The notes under the pieces: model-generated | Seen by the model: the letters and a program-made list of their open reading frames with translations, nothing else | What the model was told of the DNA's origin: nothing | The model's database searches: none | Translations under genes and position numbers: made by a program | DNA from: JAWLHJ01 sp040904945 | GTDB taxonomy: Bacteria; Gemmatimonadota; Gemmatimonadetes; Longimicrobiales; Gaopeijiaceae | Direction: 5' to 3' | Assembly (NCBI GenBank): GCA_040904945.1 | Contig: JBBDSM010000117.1 | Coordinates: forward strand, 38,934 to 102,933 | DNA: 64,000 nucleotides | In this document: positions 8,238 through 16,628 of the stretch, piece after piece | Layout: every line of letters starts with the position of its first letter | Numbering within the stretch: position 1 is the stretch's first letter

Positions 8238-10361
8238 TCAGACCCGTGCTTCATCCGCCTCCGTGCCAGCACCTTCCTCAGCCATGGCAGCCTTACGAGA
8301 GAGGCGCAACCGCCCCTTCTCATCGATGGAGAGGAGCTTCACCCGAGTGATGTCGCCCTTGTTGAGGACGTCCTCGGTCTTCTCGACCCGGCCTTCGGCG
8401 AGCTCGGAGATGTGACAGAGGCCCTCCGTTCCGGGCATGATCTCGATGAACGCGCCGAAGGTGGTGGTGTTCTTCACCGGGCCTTCGTAGATGCGGCCCA
8501 CCTCGGGATCCTGAACGATGGCCTCGATCATCTCGCGGGCCCGCTGTCCGGACTCGCCGGTCACGGCCGCGATCTTCACGATGCCCGAGTCGTCGATGTC
8601 GATCTGCGCACCGGACTCCTCCTGAATGGCACGGATCGTCTTGCCCTTCGGCCCGATGATCTCGCCGATCTTCTCCGGGTTGATCTGGATGGAGATGATC
8701 TGCGGCGCGTACGGCGACAGCTCGTCACGGGCAGACGCGATGGTCTGATCCATGAGCCCCAGGATGTGATGACGTGCCTTGGTGGCGCGCTCGAGCGCCT
8801 CCTGCATGATCTCGAAGGACAAGCCCTCGATCTTGATATCCATCTGGATCGAGGTGACTCCGTCCCTCGTCCCGGCGACCTTGAAGTCCATGTCGCCGAG
8901 CGCGTCCTCGAGGCCGAGGATGTCGGTGAGCACGGCCACGTCGTTGCCTTCCTTGATGAGACCCATCGCCACGCCGGCGCAGGCTTTCCGGAGCGGCACA
9001 CCCGCGTCCATCAGGGCGAGCGAAGAGGCACACACGGTCGCCATGGAGGACGAGCCGTTCGACTCGAGGACGTCGGAGACGATCCGGATGGTGTACGGGA
9101 ATTCGTCGTAGGCCGGGAGCATGGGCTGGATGGCCCGCTCCGCCAGGTTCCCGTGTCCGATCTCGCGACGCGACGTGCCGCGGTACGGCTTGGCCTCGCC
9201 CACGCAGAACGGCGGGAAGTTGTAATGGAGCATGAACGACTTCGAGACTTCCTCGCGGACGTCGATGGAGTCGATGCGCTGCTCGTCACGGGCCGTCCCG
9301 AGCGTCACCACGCCGAGGGCCTGCGTCTGGCCCCGGGTGAAGAGCGCGGAGCCGTGGGTGCGCGGGAGCACGCCCACCTCCGACGAGATCGGCCGGATGT
9401 CGTCGAGCCCGCGGCCGTCGGCACGCTCACCTTTCTCGAGGATGTGCCGGCGCATGGTCTGCTTCTCGATGCCCCGCAGGATCTCGCCGACGTCCTTCTC
9501 GTAATCGGAGAAGTTTTCGTCATCGCTGAGGGAGGAGAAAATGTCCTCGCGCAGCGCAGCCATAGCCTGCTGCCGCTCGGACTTCTCCGAGAGGCTCATG
9601 GCTTCGGACACCTTGGAGGCGGCCAGGTCCTCGACGCGCGCCTTGAGATCCCGGTTGGGCTCGAGCGTCGTCCACTCCATGTCCGGAACGTTGTGACCGG
9701 CCAGGAGCTCCTCCTGGAGGGCGCACAGCTCCTTGATGGCCTCGTGCGCGACCTTCAGGCCCTCGAGGATCTCGCTCTCCGGCACCTCGACGGCGCCGCC
9801 CTCGACCATGGTGATCGCCTCGGCGGTACCGGCGACGACGATGTCCAGGTCGGAGTACTCGAGCTGCTGGAACGTCGGGTTGATCACCCAGTTGTCCTTG
9901 ATGCGCCCGATGCGCACGCCCGCGATCGCCGTGTTGAAGGGGATCTTGGACTGCTTGAGGGCGACCGACGCGCCAATCATGGCGACGACGTCGGCGTCGT
10001 TCTCCTGGTCCGCCGAAAGGATGAAGCACGCGACCTGCGTCTCGTGCATGAATCCCTCGGGGAAGAGCGGCCGAATGGGTCGGTCGATCTGGCGAGCGGA
10101 AAGGATCTCCTTCTCGCCGGGACGACCTTCGCGCTTGAAGAAGCCGCCCGGGATCTTACCCGCGGCGTAGCTCTTCTCGCGGTACTCGATGGTGAGCGGG
10201 AAGAAGGGGAGATGGGTGGGACGGTCCTGGACCGTCGCGACACACAGCACCACGGTGTCTCCGTACTGTACCAGGCAGGAGCCGTGGGCGAGCTTGGCCA
10301 TGCGGCCGAACTCGAGCGACAGCGTGCGCCCGGCGAACTGGCGTTCTAACCTCTGGATCAT
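8238..10361 (-). CDS. pnp: Polyribonucleotide nucleotidyltransferase (PNPase)
   Basis: Phosphate-dependent 3'-5' exoribonuclease of RNA decay. 707 residues in the standard order: first RNase PH domain, alpha-helical linker, second RNase PH domain with GRGLDDIRPISSE and RGQTQALGVVTLGT near the middle, a KH domain with IGPKGKTIRAIQEESGAQIDI-type GXXG loop (about 555-615) and a C-terminal S1 domain ending in acidic residues. It follows rpsO, the classic rpsO-pnp pair, and its leader contains two hairpins that could serve autoregulation. Confidence 0.97.
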   Translation of the reverse strand: MIQRLERQFAGRTLSLEFGRMAKLAHGSCLVQYGDTVVLCVATVQDRPTHLPFFPLTIEYREKSYAAGKIPGGFFKREGRPGEKEILSARQIDRPIRPLFPEGFMHETQVACFILSADQENDADVVAMIGASVALKQSKIPFNTAIAGVRIGRIKDNWVINPTFQQLEYSDLDIVVAGTAEAITMVEGGAVEVPESEILEGLKVAHEAIKELCALQEELLAGHNVPDMEWTTLEPNRDLKARVEDLAASKVSEAMSLSEKSERQQAMAALREDIFSSLSDDENFSDYEKDVGEILRGIEKQTMRRHILEKGERADGRGLDDIRPISSEVGVLPRTHGSALFTRGQTQALGVVTLGTARDEQRIDSIDVREEVSKSFMLHYNFPPFCVGEAKPYRGTSRREIGHGNLAERAIQPMLPAYDEFPYTIRIVSDVLESNGSSSMATVCASSLALMDAGVPLRKACAGVAMGLIKEGNDVAVLTDILGLEDALGDMDFKVAGTRDGVTSIQMDIKIEGLSFEIMQEALERATKARHHILGLMDQTIASARDELSPYAPQIISIQINPEKIGEIIGPKGKTIRAIQEESGAQIDIDDSGIVKIAAVTGESGQRAREMIEAIVQDPEVGRIYEGPVKNTTTFGAFIEIMPGTEGLCHISELAEGRVEKTEDVLNKGDITRVKLLSIDEKGRLRLSRKAAMAEEGAGTEADEARV

Positions 10362-10383
10362 GTAATCAACTCACTTCGGGTTG

Positions 10384-10404
10384 GGCCGGGGCGTTTCCCC
10401 GACC
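10384..10404 (-). promoter_or_regulatory. Hairpin in pnp leader
   Basis: An 8-base-pair stem (10384-10391 with 10397-10404, one G-U pair) with a 5-base loop lies about 23 bases upstream of the pnp ATG on the transcribed strand. In enterobacteria PNPase represses itself through an RNase III-processed leader hairpin; a similar role here is only inference. Confidence 0.4.
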
Positions 10405-10458
10405 TCGCGTCTTGTGCCGAAACATCCGAGGACCCGAGGAGAGAGCGACCGCCGCCCG

Positions 10459-10480
10459 GGGCACGCTTCCGCGTGGGCCC
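10459..10480 (-). promoter_or_regulatory. GNRA-capped hairpin in pnp leader
   Basis: On the minus strand GGGC and CACGC pair with GCGTG and GCCC around a GGAA tetraloop, with one bulged base. It lies between the rpsO terminator and pnp, so it would be part of the pnp leader or of an rpsO-pnp readthrough transcript. The function is not known. Confidence 0.4.
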
Positions 10481-10537
10481 GTCCTGCGGCAATCTAGAGG
10501 CCGTCTCCCTACCGATCTCACGTGCGCGTCCGGCACG

Positions 10538-10574
10538 AAAAGGGCGGTCGGGGCCACGTAGGCACCGACCGCCC
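10538..10574 (-). terminator. Intrinsic terminator of rpsO
   Basis: A perfect 10-base-pair stem (10542-10551 with 10565-10574) followed on the minus strand by TTTT begins 8 bases after the rpsO stop. It separates rpsO from pnp, so pnp expression depends on readthrough or on a promoter in the 220-base gap. Confidence 0.8.
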
Positions 10575-10581
10575 GGAACTT

Positions 10582-10842
10582 CTAGCGGCGCAGTCCGAGA
10601 TCCGCGATCAGCTCGCGGTACTTCTCGATGTCCGTGCGCCTCAGGTAATCCAACAACCGACGCCGGCGGCCGACCATCTTGAGCAGGCCCCTGCGGCTGT
10701 GGTGGTCCTTCTTGTGCTTGTCGAAATGTCCCCGGAGGTCGTCGATCCTCGACGTCAGGATGGCCACCTGAACCGGAGCGCTGCCACGATCGGTGTCGTG
10801 GATCTGGTACTTCTTGATGATGTCTTCTTTTACGATCGTCAT
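10582..10842 (-). CDS. rpsO: 30S ribosomal protein S15
   Basis: Primary 16S rRNA-binding protein that nucleates the 30S platform. 86 residues, close to the usual 88-89, with the conserved DTGS-like DTDRGSAPVQVAILTSRI, the DHHSRRGLLKMV loop and RRRLLDYL. It stands alone between ribF and pnp with its own downstream terminator. The 106 bases upstream include AT-rich sequence right after ribF that may hold a promoter, though I cannot assign boxes. Confidence 0.97.
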   Translation of the reverse strand: MTIVKEDIIKKYQIHDTDRGSAPVQVAILTSRIDDLRGHFDKHKKDHHSRRGLLKMVGRRRRLLDYLRRTDIEKYRELIADLGLRR

Positions 10843-10948
10843 ATACGTACGTCGAGCCTCCGCAGGAGTCTACGCTGCAAGGGAAGCGATGAGCGGCACA
10901 TGGACCATACGACCCACGACGCCATCTACTTGGTTTCAGCTTTGAAAG

Positions 10949-11905
10949 CTAGGTAAAATGGGGGTCGGCGTCTACCGCACGAGCGGCTGCGTCCACGTCC
11001 TGACGCAGTTGGGCGACGAGGGCTTCGACGCCCCCGAACGGCCGGACGTCCCGGAGGTGCTTCACGAACTCGACGCGCACCTCCTCACCGTACAGGTCAC
11101 CGTCGAAGCCGATCAGGTGAAGCTCGATGGTCGGGGGCGAGCCCTGGAACGTCGGACGGGGCCCGATGTGGAGCGCGCCCGGATGAGCCTCGCCGCGTCT
11201 GAGCACGCCCCGCACCGCATATACTCCGGGTGGCGGCACGAGCTTGTCGCGATCGCCGATCTGGAGGTTCGCGGTCGGGAAGCCGAGTCCCTTTCCCCTT
11301 CCCTCACCCCGCACGACCACCCCGCGGAGCGAGTACGCCCGCCCCAGGCATGACCGAGCTTCCTCGAAGCGCGCTTCCCCGAGGGCTCGACGGATGCGAG
11401 ACGACGAGATGGTCTCGCCGTCCACCTCGACCGGCTGCACGACGTCGACGGAAAAGCCCAGCCGCCCGCCAAGCTCGCGGATGGTATCCGCGTCTCCGCT
11501 CCGATCTCGACCGAAGCCGTGGTCGTATCCGATCACGAGCTCCTCGACGCCGAGACGTCCGACCAGGATCTCTTCCACGAAGCGAGCCGGCTCGTAGCGC
11601 GACAAAGCCTCCGTGAAGCGCACGAAGACCGCGAAGTCGAGGCCGCTCTCCGCGAGGATCTCCTTCTTCTCCAGCGGCGTCGTGAGCAGCGGCGGGGCGT
11701 CGTCGGGACGCACGACGCGCAGCGGGTGGGGGTCGAAGGTGACGAGGACGCTCCGGCGTCCCGAGGCGTCGGCGCGCCTCCGGATCTCCTCCAGGACCCG
11801 CCAGTGCCCGAGGTGGACACCGTCGAAGGTCCCGACCGTGGCCACGGTCCCCTTATCCGATGGGATGCCGGGCGGATGTCGCCACTGAACGGAGGGCCCG
11901 GTCAC
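10949..11905 (-). CDS. ribF: Bifunctional riboflavin kinase / FAD synthetase
   Basis: Converts riboflavin to FMN and FMN to FAD. With the GTG start that overlaps the truB stop (GTGA) the protein has 318 residues. The N-terminal FMN adenylyltransferase domain carries GTFDGVHLGH (about 25-34) and ISSSRIRRAL. The C-terminal flavokinase domain carries GKGLGFPTANL and PGVYAVRG. A longer upstream frame exists but lies inside truB and encodes arginine-rich nonsense. Same position as Bacillus ribC/ribF, after truB. Confidence 0.94.
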   Translation of the reverse strand: MTGPSVQWRHPPGIPSDKGTVATVGTFDGVHLGHWRVLEEIRRRADASGRRSVLVTFDPHPLRVVRPDDAPPLLTTPLEKKEILAESGLDFAVFVRFTEALSRYEPARFVEEILVGRLGVEELVIGYDHGFGRDRSGDADTIRELGGRLGFSVDVVQPVEVDGETISSSRIRRALGEARFEEARSCLGRAYSLRGVVVRGEGRGKGLGFPTANLQIGDRDKLVPPPGVYAVRGVLRRGEAHPGALHIGPRPTFQGSPPTIELHLIGFDGDLYGEEVRVEFVKHLRDVRPFGGVEALVAQLRQDVDAAARAVDADPHFT

Positions 11906-12780
11906 GCGAACACCTTGGAGGGCTTGAGCGCTCCGTCGGCCACGTGCCCGATCGCCACCAGCTCCGTGCCGGCCGCGACCGCGACAGGGCCGGACACGTC
12001 GGGTCCGGCGTAGGGCACGCTCTGGCCGTGCGAGATCTTCCGAACCCCGTCGGCGTCGAGGGTCCAAGAAGGCAGATGGGCGAGCGCCTCGAGCGGGCGC
12101 ATGGCCACGCGTACGATCGCGGATGAATCGTCCAACTCGTCAAGGGAGAGGGCACCGTCCACACCGAACCGCCCGATTCGCGTCCTTCGGAGCTCCGTCA
12201 GATGCCCGCCCGTCCCCAGCGCCTCGCCCAGATCGCGAGCCAACGCCCGGATGTACGTGCCGCTGGAGCAGTGGACGCGGAAGCGCACCTGCGGCAGCCT
12301 CACCTCCTCGACCTCCGCCGAGAAGACCGTCACCCGGTTCGCCGGAAGATCGACGTGCTCGCCGCGACGTGCGCGCCGGTGCATGGCCTCGCCGTCCACC
12401 TTCTTGGCCGAGAACTGGGGCGGCACCTGATCGATTTCACCGACGAATCGTGCCAGGGCACGAGCGACGTCATCGTCCGACAGCTCCTCCCAACCCGAGG
12501 CGCGACGTATGACCTCGCCCTTCAAGTCGTCGGTGGTCGTGACTTCGCCGAGCCGGGCCGTCGCGACGTACTCCTTGTCGAGGCCGGTGACGTACTCCGA
12601 GAGTCGCGTGGCAGGCCCTACACAGAGGAGGAGGAGCCCCGAAGCGAACGGGTCGAGCGTTCCCGTGTGTCCGATCCGTCGCTCGCGCAGCGCCTTGCGC
12701 GCCCGGCCGACCACGTCGTGCGACGTCGGTCCGACGGGCTTGTCCACCGGCAGGACAAATCCCGCCGCCGGCAGCTTCAA
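11902..12780 (-). CDS. truB: tRNA pseudouridine-55 synthase
   Basis: Makes pseudouridine at position 55 of the T arm of tRNAs. 292 residues; the N-terminal VDKPVGPTSHDVV, the catalytic motif GHTGTLDPFASGLL with Asp43, and the RVHCSSGTYIRALARDLGE motif are intact, and a short PUA-like domain ends the protein. It is coupled by 4-base overlaps to rbfA upstream and ribF downstream. Confidence 0.96.
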   Translation of the reverse strand: MKLPAAGFVLPVDKPVGPTSHDVVGRARKALRERRIGHTGTLDPFASGLLLLCVGPATRLSEYVTGLDKEYVATARLGEVTTTDDLKGEVIRRASGWEELSDDDVARALARFVGEIDQVPPQFSAKKVDGEAMHRRARRGEHVDLPANRVTVFSAEVEEVRLPQVRFRVHCSSGTYIRALARDLGEALGTGGHLTELRRTRIGRFGVDGALSLDELDDSSAIVRVAMRPLEALAHLPSWTLDADGVRKISHGQSVPYAGPDVSGPVAVAAGTELVAIGHVADGALKPSKVFA

Positions 12781-13247
12781 CCGTCGTCTCCGGTCCGATC
12801 CCCTGGCCTCGGAGCATCGTCCGCGCCGGGCTCGGGCACACCAGCATCGGACTCGCCAGCATCGGGCTCACCCGCATCGGACTCGGTCGCCCCTTCGGGC
12901 TCGTCTTCGGGGAGGACATCGGAGAGGATCTCTTCGATTCGCATCGCGTGCTCGAGCGACTTGTCACGCTGAAAGCGCAGCTCGGGAATACGCCGTATGG
13001 TGAGTTCCTTGCCGAGCGCCGCTCGCAGGAACGGGGCCGCCGCGTTCAACCCTTCCAGGGCCTCGACGATCTCGCTCTCGCTGCCCATGGCACGGACGAA
13101 GACCCGCGCCATGCTCAGGTCGTTCGTGACGTCGACCGCGGTCACGGTGACGACCCCGACGCGCGGATCGCGCACATCGGTCCGGATGAGCATCGCCAAT
13201 TCCCTCTTGAGCTGCTCGTTCAGGCGGGCCAGGCGTCTCTTGCTCAT
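12777..13247 (-). CDS. rbfA: Ribosome-binding factor A with repetitive acidic tail
   Basis: KH-type 30S maturation factor that acts on the 16S 5' end. Residues 1-110 form the RbfA domain (KRRLARLNEQLKRELA, DPRVGVVTVTAVDVTNDLS, RRIPELRF). From about 113 the protein turns into an acidic, proline-rich low-complexity tail of about 44 residues containing SDAGEPDAGESDAGVPEPG. The tail has no counterpart in the usual 115-125 residue RbfA. It is encoded partly by a 15-base tandem repeat. The ATG sits 9 bases from the DUF503 gene and the stop overlaps truB. Confidence 0.94.
   Translation of the reverse strand: MSKRRLARLNEQLKRELAMLIRTDVRDPRVGVVTVTAVDVTNDLSMARVFVRAMGSESEIVEALEGLNAAAPFLRAALGKELTIRRIPELRFQRDKSLEHAMRIEEILSDVLPEDEPEGATESDAGEPDAGESDAGVPEPGADDAPRPGDRTGDDG
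12840..12884. repeat. Three 15-base tandem repeats in the rbfA tail
   Basis: Three consecutive 15-base units (12840-12854, 12855-12869, 12870-12884) differ by two or three bases each and encode the SDAGE/P-type repeat of the RbfA tail. The in-frame period suggests growth by slippage. Confidence 0.75.
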
Positions 13248-13256
13248 ACGGCTCCT

Positions 13257-13538
13257 TCAACAACGCTCACGACGAACTCCTGTGATGACGGCCCCGCCGT
13301 GTTCTTCCACGAAGCGGTCCAGCTTGTCCAGCATCGACTCGGCGAGGCGCCCGTCGCTGGCGACGAGGGCGATGCTGATGCTCGCCCGGTCCAAGACGTC
13401 CTGAAGGTCGGTTTCAGCCACGGAGACATTGAACTTCGCGCTCAGCCGGTCCTTGAGGGACCGCACCACGGACCGCTTGGCCTTGAGCGACGAACACCCC
13501 GGGAGCGACAGCTCCCAGGTCATCGACACGACGACCAT
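13257..13538 (-). CDS. DUF503 (YlxP-like) protein
   Basis: Small ferredoxin-like-fold protein of the YlxP family, 93 residues, with the typical LPGCSSLKAKRSVVRSLKDRL stretch followed by FNVSVAE and the SISIALVASDGRLAES segment. Its function is unsettled; in Firmicutes it sits between infB and rbfA, exactly as here, which suggests a role in ribosome assembly or translation. The frame is tightly bounded by infB and rbfA. Confidence 0.85.
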   Translation of the reverse strand: MVVVSMTWELSLPGCSSLKAKRSVVRSLKDRLSAKFNVSVAETDLQDVLDRASISIALVASDGRLAESMLDKLDRFVEEHGGAVITGVRRERC

Positions 13539-13557
13539 AGGGCCACCAGTGATGGGG

Positions 13558-16278
13558 TCAGGTAACGTTGGCGAGCGTCCGTGCGACTTCCGTGACGGTG
13601 TAGCATTCGATCAGGTCGCCGACCTTCACGTCGTTGAAGTTGGCGATCCCGATACCACACTCGAAGCCTTCGCGGACTTCCTTCACGTCGTCCTTGAAGC
13701 GCTTCAGGGAATGGATCTCCCCGTCGTAGACGACGATGCCCTCGCGGACGACCCGGGCCCGGCCCTTCCGGTCGATGCGGCCCTCGGTGACGTAACAGCC
13801 GGCGATGGTGCCGACCTTGCTCACCTTGAAGACCTCTCGGACCTCGGCCGTGCCCTGCACCGCCTCCTTCTTCTCGGGGGCGAGCATGCCCTCGAGCGCC
13901 GCGGTGACCTCGTCCACAGCCTCGTAGATGACGTCGTAGACGTGGATGTCGATGTCATTGCGCTCGGCCGCCTGGCGCGCCGCGGTCTGCGGCCTCACCC
14001 GGAACCCGATGATCACCGCGCCCGCGGTCTCCGCGAGAAGTACGTCGGACTCGTTGATCGCACCGACGCCGCGATGGATGATGTCCACCTGGACTTCTTT
14101 TCCACCGAGCTGCTCGAGGGCGTCGGACAGCGCCTGGACCGAGCCGTCCACGTCGCCCTTGATCACCAGCGGCAGCCTGGACGTCTCACCGGCCGCGACC
14201 AGCGCGCCGAAGTCCCCGAGCTTGATACCGCGCTCGCGAATCCGGAGCTGCTTTTCGCGGTCGAGCCGCTGACGGTTGCCCGCGATATCGCCCGCCTGGT
14301 CGGCGTCCATGGCCTGGAAGGTGTCGCCCGCCTGCGGTACGCCGCTGGCGCCGAGCACCTGGACCGGAGTCGCCGGACCGGCCGACTGGATCGTCTTCCC
14401 ACGCTCGTCGAGCATGGCCCGCACACGGCCGTCCCACAGGCCGCAGACGAAGGAGTCGCCCACGCGCAGCGTGCCCTTCTGGATGAGCACGGAGACGACG
14501 GGACCCTTACCCACGTCGAGCTGGGCCTCGACCACTGTGCCCTGGGCCGCGCGGTCGGGGTTCGCCTTCAACTCGAGGATCTCGGCCTGCAAGAGAACCT
14601 TCTCGAGCAGGTCGTCGATGCCTTTCCCGGTCTTCGCGGAGATCTCGGCGGCGAGCACGTCACCTCCGAAGTCCTCCACGTTCACGCTGTGCTGCAGAAG
14701 CTCCTGCTTCACGCGTCCCGGATCCGCCGCCGGCAGATCGCACTTGTTGATCGCGACGATCATCGGCACGCCGGCGTTCTTGGCATGGCTGATCGCCTCG
14801 ATGGTCTGCGGCATGACGGAGTCGTCGGCCGCCACCAGGAGAATGACGATGTCCGTCACGTCCGCGCCGCGGGCACGCATGGCGGTGAACGCGGCGTGGC
14901 CGGGCGTGTCGAGGAACGTGATGCTGCGCCCGTCCGGAAGCTCGACGTGGTACGCACCGATGTGCTGCGTGATGCCCCCGGCCTCGCCGGCGACCACGTT
15001 CGTCTTGCGGATGCTGTCGAGCAGCAGGGTCTTACCGTGATCGACGTGACCCATGACGGTCACGACCGGCGAACGCGGCTTGAGCGACTCCGGATCTTCT
15101 TCTTCCTCTTCGATCACCGTCTCGCTCGAATAATCCTCCTCGAGAACGGCGGTGTACCCGAACTCGTCGAGCAGGAGCTCGATCTGGTCGAAGTCGAGAC
15201 GCTGGTTGATCGTGACCATGAGGCCGAGGTTCTTGAACGCCGAGCCGATGATCTCGGTGGACGTCGCGTCGACCAGCTCGGAAAGCTCGGCGACCGTCAG
15301 GAACTCGTTCACGCGCACCGTTGTGCGCTCGCGCTCCTTCTCCTCGCGCTGCTGCTCTTCCTGCTCCTCCTGCTCCTCCGCCGAAGGGCGCTGTCCCTTG
15401 CGACGCCGCTTCTTGCCGCCGCCGCTACCGCCTTTGATCTCGGCCATGACGCGCTGGATGTTCGACTGGACCGCGTCCTGGTCCACGCCCTGGCGCCGCT
15501 TGCCCTTCTTCTTGTCCTTGCGCTTGCGACGACCGTCGGGGGTGTACCCTTCCGCCTGGATGCGGACCTGACCACCCGGTCCGGCGCTCGCGGCCGGGGC
15601 GGGCGTGGGGCGTCGGATGCTACGGACGGGCGCGTCGGGAGCTCCGGCTCGAGCGGACGCGGGCGCCGGACGTGAGCGTTCGCCCTCGCCCTCGCTCTTC
15701 TCTTCGGACGGGACGTCATCTTCGGCTTCCGGCTCCTCGTCCTCGGACTCCGCGACGGCGTCGTCCTCCTCCGCGTCCTCGTCTTCCTCCTCGTCGTCTT
15801 CTTCTTCTTCGTCTTCTTCTTCTTCTTCGGCCTCGAGTTCGTCGTCCGCTTCCGCCTCGACGTCCTCTTCATCGTCCGCTTCCGGAGCCTCGGCTTCAGC
15901 CTCGACAGCCTCGTCCTCGTCGGACTCGGCCTCTTCCTCCGGCTCGGGCGCCTCAGCGGCGGCCTCGACTTCGGAAGACTCGTCCTCGGACTCCGACTCG
16001 GCCTCTTCGGACTCCTGGACCTCGTCACTTCCCCGCCGGCGCCGGCGCCTACGGCGACCCGAGCTGGACGCGGTTTCCTCCACGGCGGCACGAATCGCCT
16101 CGGCCGGGTCCTTTCGGCCCGCCCGACGCTCCCGCTCCACCTTGGCCAGGACCTTGGCCTTCTGACCATCCGTGATGGTCGCCTGCTCGTCCGCGACGGG
16201 AATGCCCATCTGCCGAAGCAGCGCGATCAGCGCGTCGGTCTCGACCTTGAGGTCTTCTGCCAGCTCGATAACCTGCAT
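13558..16278 (-). CDS. infB: Translation initiation factor IF-2 with long acidic N-region
   Basis: GTPase that brings initiator tRNA to the 30S subunit. 906 residues. The IF2 N-terminal helical module is at 1-60 and a second one near 320-380. Between them lie an arginine run, an extremely acidic stretch (about 84-200, mostly Glu, Asp, Ala and Ser) and a basic patch (about 250-300). The G domain starts with GHVDHGKT at 410-417, then DTPGHAAFTAMRARG and NKCDLP, and the beta-barrel and C-terminal tRNA-binding domains follow. The acidic stretch shows as GAA/GAG-rich DNA. It is coupled in the operon to ylxQ (2-base gap). Confidence 0.97.
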   Translation of the reverse strand: MQVIELAEDLKVETDALIALLRQMGIPVADEQATITDGQKAKVLAKVERERRAGRKDPAEAIRAAVEETASSSGRRRRRRRRGSDEVQESEEAESESEDESSEVEAAAEAPEPEEEAESDEDEAVEAEAEAPEADDEEDVEAEADDELEAEEEEEDEEEEDDEEEDEDAEEDDAVAESEDEEPEAEDDVPSEEKSEGEGERSRPAPASARAGAPDAPVRSIRRPTPAPAASAGPGGQVRIQAEGYTPDGRRKRKDKKKGKRRQGVDQDAVQSNIQRVMAEIKGGSGGGKKRRRKGQRPSAEEQEEQEEQQREEKERERTTVRVNEFLTVAELSELVDATSTEIIGSAFKNLGLMVTINQRLDFDQIELLLDEFGYTAVLEEDYSSETVIEEEEEDPESLKPRSPVVTVMGHVDHGKTLLLDSIRKTNVVAGEAGGITQHIGAYHVELPDGRSITFLDTPGHAAFTAMRARGADVTDIVILLVAADDSVMPQTIEAISHAKNAGVPMIVAINKCDLPAADPGRVKQELLQHSVNVEDFGGDVLAAEISAKTGKGIDDLLEKVLLQAEILELKANPDRAAQGTVVEAQLDVGKGPVVSVLIQKGTLRVGDSFVCGLWDGRVRAMLDERGKTIQSAGPATPVQVLGASGVPQAGDTFQAMDADQAGDIAGNRQRLDREKQLRIRERGIKLGDFGALVAAGETSRLPLVIKGDVDGSVQALSDALEQLGGKEVQVDIIHRGVGAINESDVLLAETAGAVIIGFRVRPQTAARQAAERNDIDIHVYDVIYEAVDEVTAALEGMLAPEKKEAVQGTAEVREVFKVSKVGTIAGCYVTEGRIDRKGRARVVREGIVVYDGEIHSLKRFKDDVKEVREGFECGIGIANFNDVKVGDLIECYTVTEVARTLANVT

Positions 16279-16280
16279 GC

Positions 16281-16628
16281 TTACCTGTATGCCTCCGATT
16301 CGTCGGGGCTGCCTCCGCCCACCTTTCCGATCTCCTCCAGGAGTCGGTCGGCGAGCGAGGTGCTCGTCACCGCGACGGCGGCCAACGGCGCCGATCCGAT
16401 CGCGGACCCCAACGTGTTTCGATCCCCCAAGTAGACCTGGGGGATCGTCCGATTGTGAATCGTACTCCGAATTTTATCCAACTGGGTCTCGGACGCGTCG
16501 GTCGCCATGATCACCAATGCTGCGCGCCCGTCCCGTACAGCCTGGCGGACCGCTTCGGTGCCCCCGGCCACCTGACCCGCGCGGCGCGCGAGCCCGAGCA
16601 GGGAGAGCGCGTCACGCGTCTTCCCCAT
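16281..16628 (-). CDS. L7Ae/L30e-family RNA-binding protein (YlxQ-like)
   Basis: Small K-turn-binding-type protein of about 115 residues, starting MGKTRDALSLLGLARRAGQ and carrying GTEAVRQAVRDGRAALVIMATDAS, the L7Ae hallmark segment. The ATG lies 17 bases inside the nusA 3' end. Bacillus has ylxR then ylxQ at this place; here ylxR (DUF448) is missing and the L7Ae-like gene follows nusA directly. Its RNA target is not known. Confidence 0.85.
   Translation of the reverse strand: MGKTRDALSLLGLARRAGQVAGGTEAVRQAVRDGRAALVIMATDASETQLDKIRSTIHNRTIPQVYLGDRNTLGSAIGSAPLAAVAVTSTSLADRLLEEIGKVGGGSPDESEAYR

Noticed and set aside
7869..10349. 826-codon open frame opposite pnp
   Set aside because: Low-complexity product antisense to a complete PNPase; a shadow of codon bias.
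10939..10951. AGCTTTCAAAGCT palindrome at the ribF stop as a terminator
   Set aside because: The stem is only 6 base pairs with a 1-base centre and there is no T run after it, so a hairpin would not form well.
13429..15675. 748-codon open frame opposite infB
   Set aside because: Antisense to IF-2, with leucine runs made by the acidic GAA/GAG stretch read backwards.
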